A stretch of DNA of 64,000 bases. Source: JBGAHD01 sp044226395. Its GTDB lineage: Bacteria; Pseudomonadota; Gammaproteobacteria; Xanthomonadales; Ahniellaceae. The stretch covers positions 248,001 to 312,000 of the forward strand of contig JBGAHD010000003.1 in NCBI GenBank assembly GCA_044226395.1. The letters are read 5' to 3'. A model generated the notes under the pieces. It did no database searches, was not told the DNA's origin, and was given only the letters and a program-made list of their open reading frames with translations. The position numbers were made by a program, and so were the translations under genes. Of this stretch, positions 25,805-34,222 are shown piece by piece (position 1 is the first letter of the stretch; the number at the start of each line of letters is the position of its first letter).

Positions 25805-27784
25805 ATGAAGACATTACGGTTCGTTCGCCTTTGGGCGCTGTTGTCATGCGTCGCCGCCACCACCGCCATGGCGGCCGATGCGCCGGCATCGCCGCCGCCG
25901 CTCGAGGCCTTCATTCGGCCGGAGCAGTTTCTCGACGTGAAGATCTCGCCCACGGGTGAGTATCTGGCCGCATCGGTGATGATCACCGAGGACACGGGCG
26001 GTCTCGCGATTCTTGATCGCGAGACGCAGAAAGTCGTCGGCACGTTTCGTCTGGCCGGGCGCAGTTACGTCAGCGAGTTTCATTGGGTCAATGACGAGCG
26101 GGTGGTGCTGACCGCGGCGCGCAAGAATGGCGCGTTGAGCGAGGCCTATCCCACGGGCGAGATCTACGCCACCGATTGGAACGGCAAGAATCAAGACGTG
26201 CTGGTGGGTCGCAGTGACGGCGACACCAATTTCAGTCACATCAAGAAGCGTAATGTCGAGGTCGCGTTCGCCTCGATCGTCGACACCTTGCCCGATGACG
26301 ACAAGTTCATGCTGATCTCGGTGTCACGGCCGACCAGCGACGAGGGTACGTTTCCGACCTTGGAGCGTCTCAACGTCAAGACCGGCTCGCGCTCGATCGT
26401 GGCGCGCGCGCCGGTGTTGAATGCGCGTTACGTGCTCGATGGCAAGAGTCAGGTGCGTTTCGCGCAAGGTAACGATCTGCAATCGAATACCAAGCTCTAC
26501 TACCGCGCCAATGACGACGCCGAGTGGGAGCTGATCAATGATCAGGCCGCGAATGGACGCATTCTCGTCGCGCTGGGCTTTTCCGCCGATGGCGGCACGG
26601 CCTATTTGCGAGGCGACGCGGAGACCGGCCCCGACGTGCTCTATGCCTGGGACGTGAAGACGCATGAGCGCAAGCGCGTCGGCGGCAATCCGCGCGTCGA
26701 TCCAGCGGGACTCGTTTACACGCACGATGGCGTGACGCCGTACGCCGTGTACTACTTCGACGGCAAGCCTTCGCTGCAGTTGCTCGACGGCAATGTCCCC
26801 GAGGCCAAGTTGCTGCGCGCGCTGATTCCCAGTTTTCCCGGCGAATGGGTGAGCTTCACCAGCTTCACGGCCGATGGCGCCGAGGCTGTGTTCGAAGTGT
26901 CTAGCGATCGCAATCCGGGTCAGTTCTTCCTGCTCGACAAGCAACGCCGCGCGCAGTTGGTGCAAGCGCGTCGGTCGTGGATCGACCCCGAGACCATGGC
27001 CGAGATGACGCCGATTGAACTCAAGGCGCGCGATGGCCGATCGCTGTATGGCTATCTCACCTTGCCGCCGGGCAGCAAGGGCAAGAACGTGCCGCTGATC
27101 ATCCATCCGCACGGCGGTCCGCACGGCGTTCGCGATCATTGGGGTTTCAATGCCGAAGTGCAGTTGTTCGCCAGCCGCGGTTACGCCGTGCTGCAAGTGA
27201 ACTTCCGCGGCTCCGGTGGCTATGGCAGCGATTTCGAGGCCATCGGCTATCGCCATTGGGGCACGACCATGCAGGATGATTTGACCGACGCCACGCGCTG
27301 GGCGATCGATCAAGGCATCGCCGATCCCAAGCGCATCTGCATTTATGGTGCGAGTTACGGCGGCTACGCCGCGGCCATGGGCACGGTGCGCGAGCCCGAG
27401 CTCTATCGCTGCGCGGTGGGTTATGTCGGCGTGTACGATCTGCGCGCGATGTATCGCAATCCGGGCGCGTACAACAACGACACCAGCGAGAATCTGCGCA
27501 AGCGCTATCTCGGTACCGATCAAAATGATCTCGCCGAACGCTCGCCGGTGAACCACGTCGACAAGATCAAGACGCCGATCCTGATCGCGGCGGGCACGGA
27601 TGACGAAATCGCGCCGATCGAACATTCGCGCGCCATGCGCGACGGCATCGAAAAGGCCGGCGGCACCGTCGACTGGCTGGTCGGCGAGCGCGAAGGCCAC
27701 GGCTTCGATCGCCTGGAATCGCGCACCGCGCTGTACACGCGCATGCTGGCCTGGTTCGATCGTTACATCGGCAAGGGTCAGTGA
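25805..27784 (+). CDS. Secreted S9 (prolyl oligopeptidase family) peptidase, copy 3
   Basis: 659 residues, same layout as copy 1: signal peptide 1-23 (ends AMA), propeller, hydrolase. Ser517 in GASYGGYA, HPHGGP oxyanion motif, Asp in AGTDDEIAP and His in EREGHGF are all present. ATG 25805 has GGGAG upstream; the in-frame extension to 25634 lacks a signal peptide and is rejected. Closest to copy 1 around the active site. Confidence 0.92.
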   Translation: MKTLRFVRLWALLSCVAATTAMAADAPASPPPLEAFIRPEQFLDVKISPTGEYLAASVMITEDTGGLAILDRETQKVVGTFRLAGRSYVSEFHWVNDERVVLTAARKNGALSEAYPTGEIYATDWNGKNQDVLVGRSDGDTNFSHIKKRNVEVAFASIVDTLPDDDKFMLISVSRPTSDEGTFPTLERLNVKTGSRSIVARAPVLNARYVLDGKSQVRFAQGNDLQSNTKLYYRANDDAEWELINDQAANGRILVALGFSADGGTAYLRGDAETGPDVLYAWDVKTHERKRVGGNPRVDPAGLVYTHDGVTPYAVYYFDGKPSLQLLDGNVPEAKLLRALIPSFPGEWVSFTSFTADGAEAVFEVSSDRNPGQFFLLDKQRRAQLVQARRSWIDPETMAEMTPIELKARDGRSLYGYLTLPPGSKGKNVPLIIHPHGGPHGVRDHWGFNAEVQLFASRGYAVLQVNFRGSGGYGSDFEAIGYRHWGTTMQDDLTDATRWAIDQGIADPKRICIYGASYGGYAAAMGTVREPELYRCAVGYVGVYDLRAMYRNPGAYNNDTSENLRKRYLGTDQNDLAERSPVNHVDKIKTPILIAAGTDDEIAPIEHSRAMRDGIEKAGGTVDWLVGEREGHGFDRLESRTALYTRMLAWFDRYIGKGQ

Positions 27785-27790
27785 CCACGC

Positions 27791-27822
27791 GCGGGCGTGT
27801 CGACGACACGCCCGCCTTCTTT
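27791..27822 (+). terminator. Terminator after the third S9 gene
   Basis: Eleven-base stem (GCGGGCGTGTC arm) with GAC loop, followed by CTTCTTTC, seven bases after the stop codon. A second hairpin (ACGCGCCAGC arms, 27835-27859) and a third (27930-27947) follow before the convergent receptor gene and could stop transcription from the other side. Confidence 0.65.
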
Positions 27823-27965
27823 CGTGAAAGGATGACGCGCCAGCGCGAAGCTGGCGCGTGATGTCGTGTCCTCGTCCAAAGTCGGCGAACGCTCGCGCGT
27901 CGCGATGACGCGCACCGCAAGAACGCCGAGCGGCCATCCATGGCCGCCGCGACGTGGACGATCGA

Positions 27966-30236
27966 TCAGAACGTGGCGTCGAGGGTCAGGAACAGCTGGC
28001 GCGGCGCGCCAGTCAGCAGGGTGTAGTTGAGACCCTGCGGATCGGAGGTCACGAAGCCATTGCTGCCGACCGTGGCGAAGTACGACTTGTCGAGCAGGTT
28101 CGAGACATTGAGCTGCGCGCGCAGGGTCTTGGCCACGCCGACCTGGCCGAAGTCATAACCGACCGCGGCATCGACCAGCCAGAAGTCATCAACCTTGGAA
28201 TCGTTGAGATAGGTGATGTAGCGCTCGTCGGTGTACTTCGCGCCGAGCGTGAAGTCGAAGCCGCCGACGTGGTACTTGGCTTCGCCCGCGAACAGCACTT
28301 CCGGCGTGGCGACGACTTGCTTGCCCTTGGCGGGCACCAGATCGGTGCCGTCGAGATAGTCGGAACGGTATTCGGAATCGTTGTACGACAGCGAGCCAAA
28401 CAGATCGAAGTTCTCGGTCACGCGCCATTGCGCCGCCAACTCAATGCCCGTGGTGCGCACCGCGCCGACGTTGGCGAAGGCGCCGGGACAACCGACGATG
28501 CCCGCGCAGCGCGAGATCGCCAGCAGGCGGTCGTCGAAGTCCACCGCGTAGACCGCGGCCGAGGCTTGCAGCGTATCGCCGACCCAGCGCGCGCCCGCTT
28601 CGAGCGTGCGCGAGGACTCGGGCTTGAGCGTATCGGCGAACAGATCGAAGCTGGCCTGCGACGTGCCAAACGGGCCGCTGACGCCGGCGCGCAAGGCGCC
28701 GAGATTCTCGGCGTAGGATGCGAACAGCTCGCCCTGATCGGTCAGCTTCCAGCGCACGCCGGCCTGGGGCACGAAGTTGTCCTTGGTCTCGAGTTCGCCC
28801 TGCGCGCGCGTGCCGATGATGCTGCGCGTGTCGATGTCGACATCGATGGCCTTGAAGCCCAGGTCCACCAACACATCGCCATCGGCCAGGGTCAGACGAT
28901 CGCTGACATAGAGCTGACGCGTGTCGACGTCGAAGCGCTGACGGAAGACACGCAGATCCGGATCGCGATAGAAGAAACCATCATCGGGCGGATTATCGAG
29001 GTTGAGATTGTAGAAATTGCGCTGCAGGCCATGCGTGTTCGACTCGGCCCAGAATCCGGCCTCAACGTGATGCACGCCCAGGTCGAGCGTGAAGCGACCC
29101 AGTGCGCCGATGCGCTCGATGTCGTACTCGGTGGTGCGCATTGAGATCGGCAGCGTCGCCGAACTCGGACGATAGGGCGTGGCCCAATGCCCCTGACCTT
29201 CGTTGGTGTGGATGTAACCGGTGCCGGTGAACGCGGCGCTGTCGCCGAGAGGCACGTCCAGCGACAGGTAGGCTAGATCGTCGTCGCGCAGGCCGCGCGC
29301 GATGTAGTAGGCATCGTCGAGGCTGTTAACGCCGCCGCTGAACTGACCGTTGGCGGCGCGGATCGCGCGTTGCCAGTCACGCGCGTAGTTGTCCCAGTCC
29401 CAACCGAGGCGTTGCTGCGATTCCAGCGACAGGTCGGCGTAGTCGGTTTCGTCGCGACGCGAGGTGGCGACGTAGCCGGTCAGGCGCAGGCTGTCGATGT
29501 CCCACTGAAACTTGCCGTTGAACTGGCGCTGTTCCTGCGCGCCGAAACCCTTCCACTTGTCGGTGTCGGCGTAGGCCGCGGACAAGTACATGGCGAAACC
29601 GTCGTGGATGCCCGTGTCCAACCGCGCAAAGGTGCGGCGCGCGCCATCACTGCCGACGGTCTGCGCCAAGCGCGCGCCGTAGTCGGGCATCGGATCGTCG
29701 CTGTAAAACGCGATCGTACCGCCGAGGTTGTTGGTCGAGGCCGCGCCGACCGCACCCGAGCCCTGCGCGATTTCCGCGCGGCCAAGGTTTTCCGAAATCA
29801 GCGCGCGGCTGATGTGCAGACCGTTGAAGTTGCCGTACGACATGTCACCCAGCGGAATGTCATCCAGGGTGAAGCCCAATTGATTCTGATTGAAGCCACG
29901 GATGCTGATGCGCGCCGACCATTCGTAATTGCCGAAAGGATCGGCGGATTGAAAACTCACGCCGGGCAATTTGGCCAGGACCTTGAGCGGACTGGTGCCG
30001 GCCGGCACCGCGCGCAGTTCTTCCTTGGACAGCTTCTGCACCTGGCGAGTCTCGCCTTGACCAACGACGGAGATCGCTTCGAGTTCGTTGGCATCGGTGG
30101 ACGCGTCGGCGTTGGCGGCCGCGTTGGCGTCGGCGTTGGCACTGGCGTCGGCGGAGTCGGTCGTCGCCACCGACAAGGTCGGTGTCAGCAGAGCGCAGGA
30201 GATCGCGAGCGCCAGGGCGCGCGAGGTCGGCTTCAT
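27966..30236 (-). CDS. TonB-dependent outer-membrane receptor
   Basis: 756 residues. Signal peptide 1-24, then a low-complexity Ala/Asp/Asn segment, an N-terminal plug (LEAISVVGQGE onward; ISIRGFNQNQLGFTLDD) and a 22-strand-type barrel ending in the aromatic strand FLTLDATF. It imports a bulky substrate using proton-motive force relayed by TonB. It lies downstream of a lipoprotein, alkaline phosphatase and phosphodiesterase on the same strand, so a phosphorylated or phosphate-linked substrate is plausible (inference). Start at 30236 with AGAGG upstream. Confidence 0.9.
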   Translation of the reverse strand: MKPTSRALALAISCALLTPTLSVATTDSADASANADANAAANADASTDANELEAISVVGQGETRQVQKLSKEELRAVPAGTSPLKVLAKLPGVSFQSADPFGNYEWSARISIRGFNQNQLGFTLDDIPLGDMSYGNFNGLHISRALISENLGRAEIAQGSGAVGAASTNNLGGTIAFYSDDPMPDYGARLAQTVGSDGARRTFARLDTGIHDGFAMYLSAAYADTDKWKGFGAQEQRQFNGKFQWDIDSLRLTGYVATSRRDETDYADLSLESQQRLGWDWDNYARDWQRAIRAANGQFSGGVNSLDDAYYIARGLRDDDLAYLSLDVPLGDSAAFTGTGYIHTNEGQGHWATPYRPSSATLPISMRTTEYDIERIGALGRFTLDLGVHHVEAGFWAESNTHGLQRNFYNLNLDNPPDDGFFYRDPDLRVFRQRFDVDTRQLYVSDRLTLADGDVLVDLGFKAIDVDIDTRSIIGTRAQGELETKDNFVPQAGVRWKLTDQGELFASYAENLGALRAGVSGPFGTSQASFDLFADTLKPESSRTLEAGARWVGDTLQASAAVYAVDFDDRLLAISRCAGIVGCPGAFANVGAVRTTGIELAAQWRVTENFDLFGSLSYNDSEYRSDYLDGTDLVPAKGKQVVATPEVLFAGEAKYHVGGFDFTLGAKYTDERYITYLNDSKVDDFWLVDAAVGYDFGQVGVAKTLRAQLNVSNLLDKSYFATVGSNGFVTSDPQGLNYTLLTGAPRQLFLTLDATF

Positions 30237-30317
30237 GGGGAGATCCTCTTGTTGATCGGGGTGGACGTGCGCGAACGTCGAAGGCGTCTTGCACGGCGCG
30301 AATGCTGGGCGCGCGCA

Positions 30318-30346
30318 ATGACGCGCGCTTGACTCGCCGATGACGC
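30318..30346 (-). promoter_or_regulatory. Three phased Pho-box-like half-sites
   Basis: On the leftward strand three 7-mers, GCGTCAT, GAGTCAA and GCGTCAT, are separated by exactly 4 bases each. This 11-bp period is that of tandem PhoB half-sites (CTGTCAT), but each unit matches only four or five of seven. Located 82 bases upstream of the receptor start. Confidence 0.35.
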
Positions 30347-30402
30347 GTGCGTGCGAGTCGCGCGTCACGCGCGTGACAACGCGTCGCGCGGGTTGAACTC
30401 GA

Positions 30403-31134
30403 TCAATGCCGATGACCGTGATCGAGATCCAGCAGGTCGAGCGCCTGCAGGCGCTGCACGAAGGGATCGCGCTCGTGATCGCCGAGATCGGCGAAGTCGA
30501 GCATGTCGTACCCCGTCGACGACGTCGGCTGCCAGGGCGCGTCGGCGAGCGCATGCATCTCGGTCAGGTCGATGCGCAAGGTCTCGCGAGGGCCGCGTCG
30601 TTCCACGCGCAGCGGTAGCGCGACATCGGTGCGCATGCGAATGCGCCACGTCGAATCACCGACCGCGCCGGCGTAGTCGACATAGTCGATGCCGCGCGAT
30701 CGGCCCCCGCGGATCGCGGTCAATCGGGAAAGCAAATCCGGACTGACGACTTGCGCGCACTGACGCCACGAACTTTGCGCGCCGACCATTTGCAGATCGA
30801 CCGGCTCGAACTCGATGCCGCGTCGGTCGTCATGGAACAACAAGGTATGAAACAGCGCCGCGCCGTCGCGTTGCCACACTTCCGCGCGGTGCGTCGCGAG
30901 CAGCTCGCGCTGCACGCGATCGCCGTCGCGCCACAGACGCCAATCGGAAGTCTCAGTATGACGTTGGCCATCGACTTGCGTCGTCAGCGTCGTGCGAAAT
31001 TGCGCCGCCACGGGCGCCGCGATCGCGGCTTCGGCGGACACCGCGTCGAGACGTGGCGTCGAGACGCAACCGACGAGACCGACGACCGCGAGCAAGATCG
31101 CGGGCATCCCATGAAGCACGGTGTTGAAACGCAT
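30403..31134 (-). CDS. Lipoprotein of unknown function
   Basis: 243 residues. A lipobox LVGC puts the lipidated Cys at residue 23. The rest is a soluble domain rich in beta-type sequence (TTLTTQVDGQRHTETSDWRL), ending in a His/Asp-rich tail (DLDHGHRH) that could bind metal. No family recognised; the shape recalls outer-membrane lipoproteins that sample lipid or small molecules (LolA-like), but this is only a resemblance. Between phoA and the TonB receptor on the same strand. Confidence 0.65.
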   Translation of the reverse strand: MRFNTVLHGMPAILLAVVGLVGCVSTPRLDAVSAEAAIAAPVAAQFRTTLTTQVDGQRHTETSDWRLWRDGDRVQRELLATHRAEVWQRDGAALFHTLLFHDDRRGIEFEPVDLQMVGAQSSWRQCAQVVSPDLLSRLTAIRGGRSRGIDYVDYAGAVGDSTWRIRMRTDVALPLRVERRGPRETLRIDLTEMHALADAPWQPTSSTGYDMLDFADLGDHERDPFVQRLQALDLLDLDHGHRH

Positions 31135-31211
31135 CGCTATCGAACTCCCATCACGAGGCGATACGCGGGAGATCGACGATCTCCCGCGCGGCTTGAATCT
31201 ACAGACCCGCG

Positions 31212-32831
31212 TCACAGACGCAGGGCGTAGGCCATCACGTGATAGATCAAGTTCTGCTCGACCACGCCGCGGAACAGATACGCGCGCGGACCGGTCGCGT
31301 AGATCGCCACGTCCTCGCCGGCATGGGTTTCGGCGCCGGCGGTGGGAATGGCGGCTTCCTGCAGGTAGTTCGGTTGCGTCGTGTCAACCTGGTTGAGGTC
31401 CGGACGCAGCGCGCTGCCGGGATAGACGGCGTCGGCATAGCCTTCGCTGCCGCCATTGCTCGGCGTGGCCAACAGTTCGCGACGCTTCATGCCACCGGTC
31501 CAGCCACCCGGGCCGTTCTGATAACCGAGCGTGGTGTAGGGCAGGCCCAGCGCATCGAGCGCGTAGGGCGTGGGGCTCGACGCGCCGAGGCCGCTGTCGG
31601 TCTTGCCCAGGATCGGGTTGCCGCGCGAGGGATAGCCCGCGATGGTGAAGGTGTGACTGTGATCGGCGGTGACGATGATCAAGGTGTCCTGATCATTGGT
31701 CAGGGCCATGGCCTTCTTCACCGCGGCGTCGAGCGCGATGGTGTCGGTCAGCGCGCGATACGCGTTGCCCGCGTGATGCGCGTGATCGATGCGGCCGGCT
31801 TCCACCATCAAGTAGAAGCCATTGGGATTGTTGCGCAGGATGCGAATGGCCTTCTCGGTCATCTCGGCGAGCGACGGCTCGCCGGCGGGATCGGCGGCGC
31901 GATCGTGTTCGTACTTCATGTGGCCGCGTTCGAACAGGCCGAGCAGTTTCGGATTGGTGCTGGGATTGATCGCGTCGAATTGCGCCTTGTTCCAAACATA
32001 GGCGCCGCCCGGACGATTCGCCCATTCATTCGCAAGGTTGCGGCCATCAGTGCGATTGCCCACGCGCGCGGGGTATTCCGGATCGGCCAGCGTGCTCGGC
32101 GTGAAGTAGGAACGACCGCCGCCGAGCACCACGTCGACGCCATCGCCGAAGGGGAACTCGATCAGCTGACGCGCGATGTCCTTCACCGTCGCGCCAGCGG
32201 GCAGGCTGTTGTTGGCTTCCCAATCGCGATTGCCGATGTGCGCGTAGTTCACCGCCGGCGTGGCGTGCGTCACGCGCGCCGTGGTCACGATGCCGGTGGC
32301 GTAGCCGCGCAATTCGGCTTGCTCGAGAATCGTTCTGACGCTGCGCGCGGCCGTCACATCGGCGCTGGGCTCATTACGGTTGATGGCCTGATCGACCGAA
32401 ATCGCGCCGTCATTGGTCTTGATGCCCGTCACCATCGCGGTCGCGGTGGGCGCGGAGTCGGAAGTCTGCTGATTCGCGCTGGCGGTTACCGACAACGCGA
32501 CATTGGGAAAGCGCTCGAAGCTCAGGCGATTGAACTCGCCGTCGGCACCGCGACGCTGACCTTCAAGGATGCGCGCGGCGGTCACGGTCGAGATGCCCAT
32601 GCCATCGCCCACGAACAGAATCACGTTCTTGGCGCGACGCGTGTTGGCCGCGGACTGCGCGTAACGATTGCGCTGCAGTTCCTGTCGGCCATTCTCGAAC
32701 CAGTCGGCGGCATTGCCTGGCGCGGTCGAGGCATTCGTGGCCTTGCCGATCTCGTGATCGGCGGTGGCGGCGCTGGCCGCGCACAAGGTGCCGGCGGCGA
32801 GCAGGAAGGTACTGAGGCGCTTGCGATTCAT
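31212..32831 (-). CDS. phoA: Alkaline phosphatase (PhoA family)
   Basis: Periplasmic phosphomonoesterase, 539 residues with signal peptide 1-25. Metal and nucleophile motifs: Asp76 in FVGDGMG, Ser126 in SDSAPTATA (Ser nucleophile), EAGRIDHAHH and VTADHSHTF (zinc ligands), and a late His in ETHAGEDV. Start placed at the ATG at 32831, with GGAGCC ten bases before; a GTG six bases earlier is less likely. Member of a leftward phosphate-scavenging cluster headed by a Pho box. Confidence 0.94.
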   Translation of the reverse strand: MNRKRLSTFLLAAGTLCAASAATADHEIGKATNASTAPGNAADWFENGRQELQRNRYAQSAANTRRAKNVILFVGDGMGISTVTAARILEGQRRGADGEFNRLSFERFPNVALSVTASANQQTSDSAPTATAMVTGIKTNDGAISVDQAINRNEPSADVTAARSVRTILEQAELRGYATGIVTTARVTHATPAVNYAHIGNRDWEANNSLPAGATVKDIARQLIEFPFGDGVDVVLGGGRSYFTPSTLADPEYPARVGNRTDGRNLANEWANRPGGAYVWNKAQFDAINPSTNPKLLGLFERGHMKYEHDRAADPAGEPSLAEMTEKAIRILRNNPNGFYLMVEAGRIDHAHHAGNAYRALTDTIALDAAVKKAMALTNDQDTLIIVTADHSHTFTIAGYPSRGNPILGKTDSGLGASSPTPYALDALGLPYTTLGYQNGPGGWTGGMKRRELLATPSNGGSEGYADAVYPGSALRPDLNQVDTTQPNYLQEAAIPTAGAETHAGEDVAIYATGPRAYLFRGVVEQNLIYHVMAYALRL

Positions 32832-32899
32832 CGTCACGGCTCCAAGAGCGAGGAAGCCGCTACTGTGCAGAATGCAGATGATGGCTTTGTTGCAATGAC

Positions 32900-32917
32900 G
32901 TTCCAGCTTGTCGACAG
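32900..32917 (-). promoter_or_regulatory. Weak Pho-box-like site before phoA
   Basis: The leftward strand reads CTGTCGA-CAAG-CTGGAAC: one good and one poor PhoB half-site with the correct 4-base gap, 69 bases upstream of phoA. Confidence 0.25.
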
Positions 32918-32935
32918 CGTGACTGTCGAGAGCGA

Positions 32936-34069
32936 TTACAACGCCTTCACGGCCGCCACGCCCGTGGCTGGAAAATCCGTGAACACGCCATCGACGCCAA
33001 GGCGCAAGTAGTAGTCGAGCTCGCGCGTCGCGTCGGCGAAACCGAAGCCAACGTCATCATCGCGAAAGGCCCAGGCATGCACGCGCAAACCACGCGCATG
33101 CGCGCGCGCGATCACGCCGGTATCGCCAATCACGCGACGATCGGCCGCGGTCAAGCCGAGTTGGCCATCGCGTTCCACGCCATCGGCCACGGTCTTGACG
33201 AGATAAGGCTTCCACGGGCCGATGGCGTCGGCATAGGTCTTGATGAAATCGAGGCCGTCGTCGCTCAGCAAGTTGGCGAAGGTGCGGGTGTCGCCTTGTG
33301 CGATAAAGTCATAAGGCTGGCGCGAGGGCGCGACCAGGGTCACCGAGCCATCGTCGTTCACGCCGTCGGCATCGATCAGTTGCATGAGCGGCAGGCGGGT
33401 CTTGCCGCGCAGATAACGCAAGTTCGAGACCTCGAACGATTGAATGAACACGGGCGCGTCTTTGCGATTGCCGAAGGCGGCGTGCAACGTCGTCAGCAGC
33501 AAGTCCTCGAACACGTGCTCGCCCACCAAGCTAGCCATGAAGGTCGAATGCTTGAGTTCCGGATAGATGCCGATGCGCCGCGAACGTCGCTCGCTTTCCT
33601 TTCGCGCCAAGGCGATCACTTCGTCGAGCGTGGGAATCTGAAACTGGCCATTGAACGCCTGCGATCGCGCCGGCCGCGCCTGCACCGCGCGCAGGGTTTT
33701 GATCTCGGCCAGCGTGAAATCGTTGGCGAAGTACGCCGTGGTGGCCATGCCATCGACCTGCCGCGTGGTCCGGCGACTGGCGGGAAACTTCGTCGCGACA
33801 TCGGTGGTGCCGTCGAGCATGGGTTCATGACGCGCGATCAGCTGGCGATCGGCGGTCAGCACGAGGTCGGGTTCAATGAAGTCGGCGCCTTGCTCGATCG
33901 CGCGACGATAGGCCTCGAGCGTGTGCTCGGGCAGTTGGCCGGAGGCGCCACGATGCGCGATGACGATGGGCGCTTGCCCATCGAGGGTCGCATAGGTGAC
34001 GCGGGTCGCGGGTTCGCCGGCGGCGAACAGGGCGGCGGTGAGACCAAGCACGAGCAGGGGCGAAGGCAT
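32936..34069 (-). CDS. glpQ: Glycerophosphodiester phosphodiesterase (GlpQ-like)
   Basis: Periplasmic enzyme that hydrolyses glycerophosphodiesters to glycerol-3-phosphate and an alcohol. 377 residues with a short signal peptide (1-20). Active-site motifs: His39-Arg40 (AHRGASG), Glu66 and Asp68 (FIEPDLV), and His81 (ARHEP). TIM-barrel end FTDFPATG. Start at 34069, preceded by GGGAACG. Heads the leftward cluster with phoA; a strong Pho box lies 59 bases upstream. Confidence 0.9.
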   Translation of the reverse strand: MPSPLLVLGLTAALFAAGEPATRVTYATLDGQAPIVIAHRGASGQLPEHTLEAYRRAIEQGADFIEPDLVLTADRQLIARHEPMLDGTTDVATKFPASRRTTRQVDGMATTAYFANDFTLAEIKTLRAVQARPARSQAFNGQFQIPTLDEVIALARKESERRSRRIGIYPELKHSTFMASLVGEHVFEDLLLTTLHAAFGNRKDAPVFIQSFEVSNLRYLRGKTRLPLMQLIDADGVNDDGSVTLVAPSRQPYDFIAQGDTRTFANLLSDDGLDFIKTYADAIGPWKPYLVKTVADGVERDGQLGLTAADRRVIGDTGVIARAHARGLRVHAWAFRDDDVGFGFADATRELDYYLRLGVDGVFTDFPATGVAAVKAL

Positions 34070-34127
34070 GCGAACGTTCCCACGGGCGGCCACGAAGTCG
34101 CCGATGGCGCCATCCTTGATGCCTTCG

Positions 34128-34145
34128 ACGACAGCGCGATGACAG
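34128..34145 (-). promoter_or_regulatory. Pho box (PhoB binding site)
   Basis: The leftward strand reads CTGTCAT-CGCG-CTGTCGT: two 7-bp direct half-sites with a 4-bp gap, matching the PhoB consensus CTGTCAT at 13 of 14 positions. It lies 59 bases upstream of the phosphodiesterase start, in the right direction to activate the cluster under phosphate starvation. Confidence 0.75.
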
Positions 34146-34222
34146 AATCAACGCGCGTGGCGCCAGTCGCGATGGGGGCGCTCGCGCGAACGCTCAGCGA
34201 CGCGCGAGGGCCATGGCCAAAC

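Noticed and set aside
26324..27937. 537-codon leftward frame opposite the third S9 peptidase
   Set aside because: Antisense shadow; no start signal, no domain, and the opposite gene is certain.
30362..30376. Palindrome GTCACGCGCGTGAC upstream of the TonB receptor as an operator
   Set aside because: Alternating GC palindromes are frequent by chance here; the phased Pho-like half-sites next to it are the better candidate.
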